Of a stretch of 64,000 nucleotides of DNA, positions 9,509-20,363 are shown in pieces; the stretch's first letter is position 1, and every line of letters begins with the position of its first letter. Location: the NCBI GenBank assembly GCA_024234055.1, contig JACKOW010000005.1, forward strand, positions 186,001-250,000, given 5' to 3'. The translations under genes were made by a program, and so were the position numbers. The notes under the pieces are model-generated. The model saw only the letters and a program-made list of their open reading frames with translations. It made no database searches and was not told the origin of the DNA. This DNA comes from Rhodanobacteraceae bacterium. Lineage in GTDB: Bacteria > Pseudomonadota > Gammaproteobacteria > Xanthomonadales > SZUA-5.

Positions 9509-10249
9509 TCACGGCGGATCGAGAAAACCATCAGCCCGGAAAGTCAGCACCAGCGTATCCCGATGGCCAGCGCCGACATCCGGCTGTAGCGGTGTGGTCT
9601 CGTGGATCACGCGGGCATCATCGAGCAGCAGCGCCGCGCCAGGTTCGCTCATGGTGAAGCGCAGGCCGGCCGGGCCTTCGGCCTCGAACACCCGGGTTTC
9701 GCCGCCGCGCACGTCGCTGCGCTGGATCAGAATGACGGCGACAAAGTCGACGCCGTCGCGATGGGCACCTTCGGGCGTGGGTCGGCCAATGCCCTCGGCG
9801 GTATCGATGCGGAACTGGTGCACTTCCACAAAGTGCACGGCCCGGCCGGCGCACTCGGCGAACAGGCGCGCCAAGCTGCTGATGATGGCCGGCAGCGCCG
9901 GTTCGGCCAGCGCTGCGGATTCGATGGCGGCGAAATGCCGCTCGAAGCCACCGTGCAGCGCGTTGTAGTCCAAGGGTTGCCAATGCGGCCGATGGACCTG
10001 TTCGGCGATGGCGCCATTGTGCGGGTCCAGCCGCAGCGAGGCATGCCGGCGCGAGCGGTAATTGCCGCCATCACGCAGATGCGGGTCCGGCGGCAGGTTG
10101 TCCCACCATCGAGCCATGGCTGCGAAGGACGGGGCATCCACGCCGGCAAGTTGCAGCAAGCGGGCACGGCCCAGCAGCACGAAACCCTGATCGCGCAGCG
10201 TGGCCGCCGGCGTGGCATCTCCCAGAGTCCATTGCAGTGGCTGACGCAT
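9509..10249 (-). CDS. 2OG-Fe(II) oxygenase-like protein
   Basis: A 246-residue protein resembling the 2OG-Fe dioxygenase family that includes amino-acid hydroxylases (BsmA/IDO-like). Candidate iron ligands are the HxD of PEGAHRDGVDFV and the distal His of ARVIHETTPL, with an Arg (TLVLTFRADG) a few residues later as the probable 2-oxoglutarate anchor. The start is placed at the ATG at 10249; longer in-frame extensions exist but are Arg/Pro-rich and unlike the family. Cytoplasmic, monocistronic; the substrate is unknown. Confidence 0.78.
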   Translation of the reverse strand: MRQPLQWTLGDATPAATLRDQGFVLLGRARLLQLAGVDAPSFAAMARWWDNLPPDPHLRDGGNYRSRRHASLRLDPHNGAIAEQVHRPHWQPLDYNALHGGFERHFAAIESAALAEPALPAIISSLARLFAECAGRAVHFVEVHQFRIDTAEGIGRPTPEGAHRDGVDFVAVILIQRSDVRGGETRVFEAEGPAGLRFTMSEPGAALLLDDARVIHETTPLQPDVGAGHRDTLVLTFRADGFLDPP

Positions 10250-10412
10250 GTCGAGTCCTGGTGCGGAAGGCGATCGCGCTGTCTGTGGCGGCAGCGGCGG
10301 ATACCGACGATAGAGCCTGAAGCGCGTCGATGCACCGGGCATGTCGCCTGGCCGCCGTTCTCGGCTATCGTCGGTGACATCGCGGCCTGTCCAGACCGCC
10401 AGGGAGCCGACC

Positions 10413-10808
10413 ATGAATGCCTATCCGATGACCGCCCTCGTCATCCTGTTGATGTCCGTGCTGCAGATGTGGATGGCGATGCGGGTGGGCAACCGCCGTC
10501 GCAGCAGCGGCGTCAAGGCGCCGGCCATGACCGGTGATCCGGACCTTGAACGCGCCATCCGCGTGCATGCCAACACCGTCGAGCAGCTGGCGATGTTTCT
10601 GCCGGCCCTGCTGATCTGTGCGGGTTTCATGGGCGACCTTGTCGCCGCTGCCATCGGCCTGGTCTGGGTGATCGGCCGTATCTGGTACGCCATCGGCTAC
10701 CAGCAGGCCGCCAACAAGCGTGAGTGGGGTTTTCTGGTGACCTTCCTGGCACTGGCTGCCGCGCTGCTGGTCGGCGGCTACGGCGTGGTGATGGCGCTGC
10801 TGGGCTGA
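10413..10808 (+). CDS. MAPEG-family membrane protein
   Basis: A 131-residue protein with four predicted TM helices and the MAPEG signature region around ERAIRVHANTVEQLAMFLPALL, where the RxxxNxxE-type residues bind glutathione in eukaryotic members. Bacterial members are of unclear substrate; glutathione-linked detoxification is family inference. The ATG at 10413 follows AGGGAGCC at a good distance. Confidence 0.88.
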   Translation: MNAYPMTALVILLMSVLQMWMAMRVGNRRRSSGVKAPAMTGDPDLERAIRVHANTVEQLAMFLPALLICAGFMGDLVAAAIGLVWVIGRIWYAIGYQQAANKREWGFLVTFLALAAALLVGGYGVVMALLG

Positions 10809-10828
10809 TCGGCATGCGGCGCTCTTGC

Positions 10829-11070
10829 AGGTCACGTTGGCCGCGCAGCGGGCTGCGTGACAAGGTGACCTCGTCGGTCCGCGCCCGCGCCTTGGACGCA
10901 ACTTCCAAGAGAATCACATGTCAGGGGCAGGGGGCAAGGGGCAGGGGACCCACCCCGCCGCACGATCTGACGATGCAGCGACCTTGGGCCCCTGCCCCCT
11001 GCCCCTCGCCCCTTTTTGTCGCGCAAACAAGCACACCGCCAAGGGCAGCCCGGACACTGGCAGTCAGGTG
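10829..11070. repeat. intergenic palindromes and G-rich inverted repeat
   Basis: No gene seen in this gap. It starts with AGGTCACGTTG..CGCG.AGCG.GCT.CGTGAC, a motif also present at 29225-29305. It continues with a long imperfect inverted repeat whose left arm is GGGGCAGGGGGCAAGGGGCAGG (from about 10922) and whose right arm is CCCCTGCCCCCTGCCCC (about 10989-11012). Similar arms recur at 34971-35200. Confidence 0.7.
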
Positions 11071-11101
11071 AAAGGTGACGCCGCCGGTCCGCGTCCGCGC
11101 C

Positions 11102-12850
11102 TCAAGGCAAGCTCTCGCGCAGGCGCCTGAGCTCGGCTTCGCGTTCGATCTGGATGCGCTGCTTGGCGGCATCCTCGCTGAATCCGGTGCTGACCAGCAC
11201 CCGCGCCGCCAGCTGCAGGCTGGCCTCGATGGTTTCCGGCGTCACTTCCGTGGCCCCCTGCTGGAGCAGGCGACGGCCGTGGGCACGATCGCGGGCGCGG
11301 GCGTAGATCGGCAGTTCCGGCGCGAATTGTCGCACCGCACGAACGATGTGCTCGGCCGCCTGGGCGCTGTCCATGGTCACCACCAGCGCACGGGCGGTAG
11401 CCAGATGGGCGCGCCGCAGCATGTCCAGCCTGGACGCATCGCCGTAGAACACCGGCAACGATTCCGCGCGCGCCCGAGCCACGTGCTCGGCATCGAGATC
11501 CAATGCCACATAGCTCAGACGCTCTGAGTCGAGCACCCGCGCCAGAGCCTGTCCAACGCGTCCAAAACCGGCAATCACCACATGCCCTTCGATGCCATCC
11601 AGGGCCATCGGTTCGGGTTGAGCGTGCTCGGGCTCGCGACGAATCATGCCAGCCACCGAGCGCCGCGCGAGAGCCACCAATCCTGGCGTCAGCAGCATGC
11701 TCAAGCTGACCACGATCAGCAGGAACTGGATGTCCGACGACGGCAGCAGGGTCATCTGGCTGGCCAGGCCCAGTACCACGAAGGCAAACTCGCCGGCCTG
11801 CCCCAGCAACAAGCCGGTCTCCAGCGCCAAGGCCCGCGACAGCCCAAAAGCCCGCGCCAGCAGGTAGATGATCAGGGCCTTGGCAGCGACCAATGCCAGC
11901 AATGTCGCCAGGATGGCCCCCAGATTCGAGGCCACCAGGCGGGCATCGACGCCCATGCCCACCGAAACGAAGAACAGTCCCAGCAGCAGCCCCTTGAAGG
12001 GCTCGATGTCGACTTCGATCTCGTGTCGGAACTCGGTTTCCGCCAGCAGCAGCCCGGCCAGAAAGGCCCCAAGTGCCATAGACAAGCCGGCGATCGCGGT
12101 CAGGCTGGCGCTACCGATGGCGATGAGCAAAATGGCCGCCATGAACATCTCCGGGCTGCGGGCCCGCGCCACCAGTCGCATCAGAGGACGCAGCAACATG
12201 CGCCCGACCACGAAGATCGCCGCCATCACCAGCAGCGCCTTTCCGAGCGCCAGCAACAAAGGGAGCAGCACGCCGCCCCCCTGCTGCGCGCCGAGCACAC
12301 CGACCAGGAACAGGATCGGCACCACCGCCAGATCCTGCAGCAGCAGGATCGAAAAAGCTGCCCGGCCCAAGGGCGTGCCGAGTTGGCGGCGTTCGGCCAG
12401 CAACTGCATGACGATGGCCGTGGACGACAGTGCCAGACTCGCGCCGATCAGCGTCGCGGCGGTGGCAGAACTGCCGAGCAGGCCGGCGACCGCAGCAATC
12501 GCCAGCGCCGAGACCAGCACCTGCAGGCTGCCCAGGCCAAAGACCAGTCGCCGCAACGCCCACAGGCGTCCCAGCGAAAGCTCCAGACCAATCACGAACA
12601 ACAGGAACACCACCCCGAGCTCGGCCAGGGCCCGCACGCCGGAAATCTCGGGGATGGACAGATAGGCCAGCCAGGGCCATTGCCCGGCAAACAGTCCCAG
12701 CCCGTAGGGCCCGATCAGATAGCCCACCAGCAGATAGCCCAGCACCGGACTGACACGCCAGCGGTGCAGCAAGGGCACGATGATGCCGGCGGCGATCAGG
12801 AAGAGCATGGCCTCGCGCAGATAGGGCAAAGCGGGCGTGGCGCCGTGCAT
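11102..12850 (-). CDS. Kef-type K+/H+ antiporter with TrkA-N domain (CPA2)
   Basis: A 582-residue inner-membrane protein. About 12 TM helices occupy residues 10-395, with CPA2 signatures such as LGYLLVGYLIGPYGLG, SLALSSTAIVMQLL and LLLQDLAVVPILF. A Rossmann TrkA-N domain follows (VVIAGFGRVGQALARVL, near 420). KefB/KefC systems exchange K+ for H+ under NAD(H) or glutathione-adduct control; which subtype this is cannot be decided here. It starts 8 bp after the upstream glycosyltransferase gene, so it is probably the last gene of that operon. Confidence 0.9.
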   Translation of the reverse strand: MHGATPALPYLREAMLFLIAAGIIVPLLHRWRVSPVLGYLLVGYLIGPYGLGLFAGQWPWLAYLSIPEISGVRALAELGVVFLLFVIGLELSLGRLWALRRLVFGLGSLQVLVSALAIAAVAGLLGSSATAATLIGASLALSSTAIVMQLLAERRQLGTPLGRAAFSILLLQDLAVVPILFLVGVLGAQQGGGVLLPLLLALGKALLVMAAIFVVGRMLLRPLMRLVARARSPEMFMAAILLIAIGSASLTAIAGLSMALGAFLAGLLLAETEFRHEIEVDIEPFKGLLLGLFFVSVGMGVDARLVASNLGAILATLLALVAAKALIIYLLARAFGLSRALALETGLLLGQAGEFAFVVLGLASQMTLLPSSDIQFLLIVVSLSMLLTPGLVALARRSVAGMIRREPEHAQPEPMALDGIEGHVVIAGFGRVGQALARVLDSERLSYVALDLDAEHVARARAESLPVFYGDASRLDMLRRAHLATARALVVTMDSAQAAEHIVRAVRQFAPELPIYARARDRAHGRRLLQQGATEVTPETIEASLQLAARVLVSTGFSEDAAKQRIQIEREAELRRLRESLP

Positions 12851-12858
12851 TCAGATTC

Positions 12859-14499
12859 TCACGGTGAGTCGATCGCGCAACCCGGAAGCGCCGCCCGCAA
12901 CTGCGCCACCCAGGCCGCCGCATCGGCAGGATCGGGCGACGGCAATGCCAGGATGCGGCGCTCGCGTTGCGACCAGCAGGCGTATCGATCGGGCCAGCGC
13001 GGTTCGGCCGGATCGTACAGATGGGCCACTTCCTCGCCAGCCAGATGCTGGAAGCGGCCTTCGATGAAACGTGTGCCCATGCCGCCGGCCAGCCGCAGAT
13101 GGCGCTGTTCCAGATCCGAGGGCAGTGTCGGCAGCACCCGGTCGAGCAGTCCTTCGGCCTGCAGCGGCGGCAGGGCCACCGCACCCTGGCCGTTGCGCAG
13201 GATCACCGCCTGGCCGTCGGTCTCCGGCACCAGCAGCAGCGTGTATCCCGGATTCTGTTGCACATAGCGCGGCAAAGCGGCCACCAGCGCTGCCAGCCCG
13301 TGCTGGGCAAGACGGACCCGCGCCAGTTCGAGGGTCAACAGGGTGCCGCCGGCCAGCACGGCGATCAGCGTCAGCGTTATCGCAACGCGATGTGGCGGCG
13401 TGGGCCGGGCTTGAATCGGCGTCAGCAGCAGCGCCCCCAAACCCAGGGCAGCCCAGGCGATGGGACCATAGCTCAGACGCCCACCCTCGCCGTGCGCCAG
13501 GAAGCTGCCCAGATTGAGGATGGTCGCCAGCACCATGCCGCCGCTGGCGGCGAATAGCGCCAGCGCCAGCCAGCGCACGCGCGGCCGATCCGGCGCGACC
13601 AGCAACAGCAGTGACGCGACCGCCAGCGCCAGCAAATACGGCAGTGACAACCACAGCGCGCCCTGGGTCAGTGCCATCCACCAGGCCGGAATCGAGCCGA
13701 GCGCCAGGCTCAGTCGCTGCAGCCAATCCACTGGCGACTGCTCTGCCCCAGGCGTCGCGTAGACCCAGAAGGCATGTCCGAACAAATGCGCGCGCCACCA
13801 GAAGAACAGCGCCAGCAGGCCGAAGCTGAGCGCCAGCGCAGCCCAGCGCGACCGCCCCAGGTGCCCCGGCCAGACCAGTGCCAGCAAGGCCAACTGCAAG
13901 GGATAGACAGCGGCAGACTCCTTGAAGCTCAACGCCAGAAACAGACAGACGGCGGTCCAGACCGGCATCCACAAGCGCGGACCATGCCCCCCGGCTGGGC
14001 CCATCCAGCCGTAGAGAGCGCCCAGGGTCAGCAGCGTCACCCAGCCGTCAGCGCGCGCCGACAGCCAGTACACGCCCTCGGCCAGGGTCGGTGCCAGGCC
14101 GAAGACCAGCGCGGCCAGCACCGCGGCCACCAGACCCTCCATGCGCAGATGCGCGGCCAGCCGCAACACCAGCAGCGCCACCAGCAGCGTGTTGCCCAGA
14201 TGCACCAGATAGTTCGCCGCGTACCACCCGCCATAGTGGCTGCCGGCCACGGCATAGTTGGCCGACAGACTCAGAATCGACAAGGGTCGGTAGGCCGAGC
14301 CCTCGACGGAAATCCCCTGGAAGAAACGCGCAAAGCTGTCGCTCCAGAGACGCCCCTCTTCGGCCCAGCGGAAATAGTGATGCAGATTGGTCAGATCATC
14401 GCCCAGCCAGAAGCCCCAGAATCCAGGCGCATAGATCAACGCCACCAGCAGCAGCGGCAGCAGCAACGCCGACAGCGGAAGGCGTGCGCGCGCTGGCAT
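12859..14499 (-). CDS. polytopic GT-C-like glycosyltransferase (GtrC-like role)
   Basis: About 546 residues with roughly 10-11 TM helices and a soluble C-terminal part. After the first TM helix it has an acidic pair in a predicted periplasmic loop (GFWLGDDLTNLHHYF) and then AYRPLSILSLSANY, the layout of GT-C enzymes that use polyprenyl-phosphate sugars. I cannot assign a named family with certainty. The ATG at 14499 lies 4 bp beyond the GtrA stop; a GTG at 14535 would overlap that gene. Placed after GtrA and GtrB-like genes, it is the natural candidate for the transfer step outside the membrane. Confidence 0.72.
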   Translation of the reverse strand: MPARARLPLSALLLPLLLVALIYAPGFWGFWLGDDLTNLHHYFRWAEEGRLWSDSFARFFQGISVEGSAYRPLSILSLSANYAVAGSHYGGWYAANYLVHLGNTLLVALLVLRLAAHLRMEGLVAAVLAALVFGLAPTLAEGVYWLSARADGWVTLLTLGALYGWMGPAGGHGPRLWMPVWTAVCLFLALSFKESAAVYPLQLALLALVWPGHLGRSRWAALALSFGLLALFFWWRAHLFGHAFWVYATPGAEQSPVDWLQRLSLALGSIPAWWMALTQGALWLSLPYLLALAVASLLLLVAPDRPRVRWLALALFAASGGMVLATILNLGSFLAHGEGGRLSYGPIAWAALGLGALLLTPIQARPTPPHRVAITLTLIAVLAGGTLLTLELARVRLAQHGLAALVAALPRYVQQNPGYTLLLVPETDGQAVILRNGQGAVALPPLQAEGLLDRVLPTLPSDLEQRHLRLAGGMGTRFIEGRFQHLAGEEVAHLYDPAEPRWPDRYACWSQRERRILALPSPDPADAAAWVAQLRAALPGCAIDSP

Positions 14500-14503
14500 C
14501 GGA

Positions 14504-14890
14504 TCAACCGGCCACGCTGCTGGCAGGCGGGTCACTGAGGATGCGCCGACTCAGCAGGAAGGAGATCGGCACATTGATGACGATGGCGATGGCTCCCGCG
14601 GTGCGCGGACCCACGCCGAGCCCGTTCATCGAAAAGTGAATGACGGCGCTGCTGAGCGCATACATGGCGAGCTGCACCACGATGTAGCCCACGGCCTTGC
14701 GTCGCCCCAGTCTGCCCTGAAACACCACCCGCGTGTGCAGAAAGTAGCCCATCGCCAGGCCAATGCAGAACACGGTGAGAAAGGCCAGCTGCGGATGCCA
14801 CCAGAACACCAGCAAGCAGTACAGACCGTAGGTGATCGAGGTATTGAAGGCCCCGATGACCAGAAACCGCATCCCCTGCTTGAGCATCAA
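14504..14890 (-). CDS. GtrA-family membrane protein (putative lipid-linked sugar flippase)
   Basis: A 128-residue protein with four TM helices and GtrA hallmarks: RFLVIGAFNTSITYGLYCLL in TM1, GYFLHTRVVFQ in the TM2-3 loop, and a basic C-terminus with FLLSRRIL. GtrA proteins are thought to flip undecaprenyl-phosphate-linked sugars. Its start overlaps the WxcM stop by 4 bp (ATGA), tying it to the sugar pathway. Confidence 0.9.
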   Translation of the reverse strand: MMLKQGMRFLVIGAFNTSITYGLYCLLVFWWHPQLAFLTVFCIGLAMGYFLHTRVVFQGRLGRRKAVGYIVVQLAMYALSSAVIHFSMNGLGVGPRTAGAIAIVINVPISFLLSRRILSDPPASSVAG

Positions 14891-15819
14891 CCGGCTTCCC
14901 CGAGCAGCGCCTGGAACTCCGCGTAGTCACGGATGTAGTCGGAAGCATCGTAGGGATGCGAAGCCAGCACGAGCAGCACGGCATCGGCGCTGTAACGAAA
15001 CTGCGTGCCCCAGATCATCGGCGGCACGAAGAGCCCGACATCGGGCCGGTCCAGGCGGTACTGGGCGCGTTCGCGGCCATCATCGACCAGGGCCGATACC
15101 TGGCCATGCACACACACCAGAAACTGCGCACATAGGCGATGCGCATGTTCACCACGAACTTCGGCACTGGGCACGTCGTAGACCATGAAGCAGCGCTGCG
15201 GCACGAAGGGCAGTTCGCGGCCGACCTCGCCTGCAGCCAGCGAGCCGCGCATGTCCACAGCCCGGGTCAATCGGCGCAGTTCGACGCCGCGGACTCGCCC
15301 GGCGGCCGGCAGCGGCTCCGGTGTGCGGCTGCCCGTCTCGAGTTCAACAGCACTGGTCTGGGTATAGCCAACGATGCGCGCCGGATTGCCGACCACGATG
15401 GCATTGGCCGGCACCGAGCGCAGCACCACGGCGCCTGCGCCGACCATGGCGCCGGGGCCGATGGTGATTCCGGGCAGCAGCGTGGCATTGGCACCGATGG
15501 AGGCTCCTCGCTTCACCCAGGTCTGGGCAAAAGCCTCGGGGCGCTGCCGGCTGCGCGGAAAGCGGTCGTTGCTGAAAGTGGCGTTGGGGCCGACGAAGAC
15601 ATCGTCCTCCAGGCGCACGCCGTCCCACAGCTGCACCCCGCACTTCACGGTCACCCGATCACCGACGATGACATCGTTCTCGACAAAGACCCCGTCACAG
15701 ATATTGCAGTCGCGCCCCAGCCGGGCGCCGGGCAGGACATGGGCAAAGGCCCAGATCCGGGTGCCCTCGCCCACCGCCGCGCTCTCGCACAGGGCCTGAG
15801 GATGGATAAAGGCGCTCAC
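14887..15819 (-). CDS. WxcM-like bifunctional sugar enzyme: left-handed beta-helix acetyltransferase plus 3,4-ketoisomerase
   Basis: A 310-residue fusion. Residues 1-160 are hexapeptide repeats of an acyl-CoA N-acetyltransferase (FdtC-like; GASIGANATLLPGITIG, GAMVGAGAVV). Residues 175-305 are a cupin-type dTDP-4-keto-6-deoxyglucose 3,4-ketoisomerase (FdtA-like) with the catalytic-type RGEHAHRLCAQFLVCVHG and VPPMIWGTQF. Xanthomonas WxcM has the same arrangement. Together with the adjacent aminotransferase it would make dTDP-3-acetamido-3,6-dideoxyhexose (for example Fuc3NAc); the exact epimer is not readable from sequence. Confidence 0.9.
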   Translation of the reverse strand: MSAFIHPQALCESAAVGEGTRIWAFAHVLPGARLGRDCNICDGVFVENDVIVGDRVTVKCGVQLWDGVRLEDDVFVGPNATFSNDRFPRSRQRPEAFAQTWVKRGASIGANATLLPGITIGPGAMVGAGAVVLRSVPANAIVVGNPARIVGYTQTSAVELETGSRTPEPLPAAGRVRGVELRRLTRAVDMRGSLAAGEVGRELPFVPQRCFMVYDVPSAEVRGEHAHRLCAQFLVCVHGQVSALVDDGRERAQYRLDRPDVGLFVPPMIWGTQFRYSADAVLLVLASHPYDASDYIRDYAEFQALLGEAG

Positions 15820-16766
15820 GGCTTTGCTCCCGGATAGCTCTGGGCATGCATCAACACCGCCAGCGGCCGCGCCTTGGTGTTCTCGTAGGCGCGCCAGACG
15901 TAGGCCCCGATGATGCCGAGGCCCAACAGATTGATGCCGGCAAAGAATAGTATGGTCAATACCGTGGCAGCATAACCGGGCACGTTCACGGCGCCGCTCA
16001 ATCGTGCCACCAGCACGACCAGACCCATCAGCATCGACAGCGACAGCCCCAGGCCACCGGCCAGTGTGAACAGCCGGATCGGCAGGTCCGAGAACGCAAA
16101 TACGCTGTCCATCAGATACTTGAGCTTGGCCTTGAAGCTCCAGGCGCTGACGCCGTGCTCACGGGCCTGGCGCACATAGGGCAGGGCCTGCCGGCGGAAA
16201 CCCAGCCACAGGATCTGTCCGACCAGCGAGCTGTGTACTTCGTTGAACCTCAGCAGGTGCTGCCTGAAGGCGTCATTGCAGCCAAAGACGTCGATTCCTC
16301 CTGGAGGCAGTTCCTTTTGCACCAGCTTCCGGTAGCACCACCAGAACAGCCCTGAAGCCCAGCGATCCATCGCCGCATCCTGGCGCCCGGCGCGATGACC
16401 GACCACCACGTCAGCGCCATCGGCACGGAGCACTGCAAAGAACTCGGAGATCAGCTCGATCGGCTCCTGCAAGTCCGCCGCCATCACCGCCGAATAGGGT
16501 GTACGCACATGCGCCAGTCCTTCCCGAATCGCAGCGAAGGACCCGAAATTTCGCGACAGCAGCAACAACTGCGACGCATGCTCCTGCGCCGGGAGTGCCG
16601 CCGCCAGCAGCGCGTGCGATGAGTCTGGACTGCCATCCACCACGCAAATGACGTCGATGCCACCAGGCGTTTGCCGGTGGAGCAGCTGCAAGCGCTCGAG
16701 CAAGGCCGGAATGTTCTCGGCATTGCGGTACACCGGAATCACCACGGTACAGTCAACGGAAGGCAT
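15816..16766 (-). CDS. family 2 glycosyltransferase, GtrB/DPM1-like
   Basis: About 316 residues: a cytoplasmic GT2 domain (CTVVIPVYRNAENIPALLERL, metal-site MAADLQEPIELI replacing the usual DLQDP) and two C-terminal TM helices (about residues 235-295). This layout matches enzymes that load a sugar onto polyprenyl phosphate. The ATG at 16766 has GAGG seven bases upstream and is preferred over the GTG at 16784. It overlaps the aminotransferase by 14 bp and the WxcM gene by 4 bp. Confidence 0.9.
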   Translation of the reverse strand: MPSVDCTVVIPVYRNAENIPALLERLQLLHRQTPGGIDVICVVDGSPDSSHALLAAALPAQEHASQLLLLSRNFGSFAAIREGLAHVRTPYSAVMAADLQEPIELISEFFAVLRADGADVVVGHRAGRQDAAMDRWASGLFWWCYRKLVQKELPPGGIDVFGCNDAFRQHLLRFNEVHSSLVGQILWLGFRRQALPYVRQAREHGVSAWSFKAKLKYLMDSVFAFSDLPIRLFTLAGGLGLSLSMLMGLVVLVARLSGAVNVPGYAATVLTILFFAGINLLGLGIIGAYVWRAYENTKARPLAVLMHAQSYPGAKP

Positions 16767-17850
16767 TGACGGCCTCGATGACACGATCGAGCTCCTCGTC
16801 GTTCAGCGCCGGATGGCAAGGCAGGCTGAGCACTTCCGCCACAGCTGCTTCGGTGACCGGCAAGGAGGGCGGCGTGGCTTCACGCCAGGCGGCCTGCCAA
16901 TGGTCGGGAATCGGATAGTGCACATCGCTGTCGATGCCGTGCCCGGCCAAATGGGCACGCAGGGCATCGCGATGCACACAGCGCAGCACGGCCAGATGAA
17001 ATACGTCGTCTGGTCCCGCCGCCCGCGCCAGCAGCCGGATCAGCGGGTTGCGCAACTGTCCCTGATAGCGTGCGGCGATGGCACGTCGGCGTTCGTTCTC
17101 GGCGTCCAGATGCAGCAGTTTGACCCCGAGCACGGCCGCCTGTAGCTCATCCAGTCGGGAGTTGCGCCCGCCTGCCAGATCCACTCGGTACTTGTCGGAC
17201 CAGCCATACTGGCGCAGCTGGCGCACGCGACTGGCCAGTGCTTCGTCGGCGGTGAGCACGGCGCCGCCATCGCCGATGGCGCCGAGGTTCTTGGTCGGAT
17301 AGAAGCTGAAACAGGCCAGTGCGCCAAAGCTGCCAGCGCGGCGGCCCTGCCGTTGCGCGCCATGGGCCTGGGCGCAGTCCTCGATCAGGGCGACACCATG
17401 CTGCTGACAGCGCGCAGCGATGCCCTCGGCGTCGGCCATCTGGCCGTACAGATGAGTCAGCACCACTGCCTGCGGGCGCTCCGCCAGCGCCTGCTCCAGC
17501 GCGTCGTCATCAACCAGCAGGGTGTCTGCATTGACATCCAGATAGCGCGCCCGAGCACCGCAGGCACGGATGGCGGTGGTCGCGTACCCGCCGGCGTTGG
17601 CCACGGTCAGCACCGTCGTGCCCGGACCCACATCCAGCGCTCGCAGCGACAGCTCCAGGGCATCGCTGCCGCTGGCGACGCCGATACCATGGGCTACGCC
17701 GATGTAGTCGGCAAAAGCCTGTTCAAAGTTGGAGACCGCCGGCCCCAGCACCAGACGACCGGAGGACAACACCGCGTCGATGGCGTCGCGCATGAGTGCC
17801 AGACAGGGCGCCTGCACGCGCGGGGAGTCAAACATCCGTATCGCTTGCAC
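16753..17850 (-). CDS. DegT/DnrJ/EryC1 sugar aminotransferase, FdtB-like
   Basis: A 365-residue PLP enzyme. PLP Lys lies in SFYPTKNLGAIGDGG, with ALIEDCAQAHGA (the Asp contacting the pyridine N) and QYGWSDKYR. The neighbouring 3,4-ketoisomerase/acetyltransferase implies that it aminates a dTDP-3-keto-6-deoxyhexose at C3, as FdtB does. First gene of the operon that runs down to the antiporter; a promoter should lie in the 160 bp before it, shared divergently with the nuclease gene. Confidence 0.92.
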   Translation of the reverse strand: MQAIRMFDSPRVQAPCLALMRDAIDAVLSSGRLVLGPAVSNFEQAFADYIGVAHGIGVASGSDALELSLRALDVGPGTTVLTVANAGGYATTAIRACGARARYLDVNADTLLVDDDALEQALAERPQAVVLTHLYGQMADAEGIAARCQQHGVALIEDCAQAHGAQRQGRRAGSFGALACFSFYPTKNLGAIGDGGAVLTADEALASRVRQLRQYGWSDKYRVDLAGGRNSRLDELQAAVLGVKLLHLDAENERRRAIAARYQGQLRNPLIRLLARAAGPDDVFHLAVLRCVHRDALRAHLAGHGIDSDVHYPIPDHWQAAWREATPPSLPVTEAAVAEVLSLPCHPALNDEELDRVIEAVNAFR

Positions 17851-18012
17851 GACAATCCTTGGGCCGGGTATGCGTGAAATCTACAGCAAGGCAGCAGGCC
17901 TTGCCGTGCCCTCGGCCCCGGCGCCCGAGCGTCTCAAACACACTGCGTAACAATCCGGGCCAATGAATGTCATGTGAATGCGCCTAGAATACCGGCCCCC
18001 TTGCTGGCGCCG

Positions 18013-20184
<2,172 letters not shown>

Positions 20185-20239
20185 GCCTCAGGGGCGCGCA
20201 TGACATGCGCGCCTTGCCGGGCGCATCGGCGTGCGGCCT

Positions 20240-20345
20240 TTGTAGTACCGAGCTTGCTCGAGCTTGCTCGGCAGGATGTGCGGCTTTACGGGCATGCGGA
20301 AGGCGCCAAAGCCCAGCAGGAGCAGCGGAGCAAGCTCCGCTCTAC
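20240..20345. repeat. inverted single copy of the 119-bp palindromic repeat
   Basis: Read on the minus strand this matches the 6961-7350 unit: GTAGAGCGGAGCTTGCTCCG, then GCCTTCCG, then AGCCGCACATCCTGCCGAGC. One hairpin half is duplicated (CGAGCTTGCTCGAGCTTGCTCGG). It lies in the convergent gap between the nuclease gene and anmK and could act as a bidirectional terminator. Confidence 0.85.
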
Positions 20346-20363
20346 GACAGCGGCGGTGTGCGG

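Noticed and set aside
11582..13267. 561-codon plus-strand frame over the antiporter
   Set aside because: Gln/Arg-rich shadow; the opposite strand encodes a full Kef-type antiporter with TM helices and a Rossmann motif.
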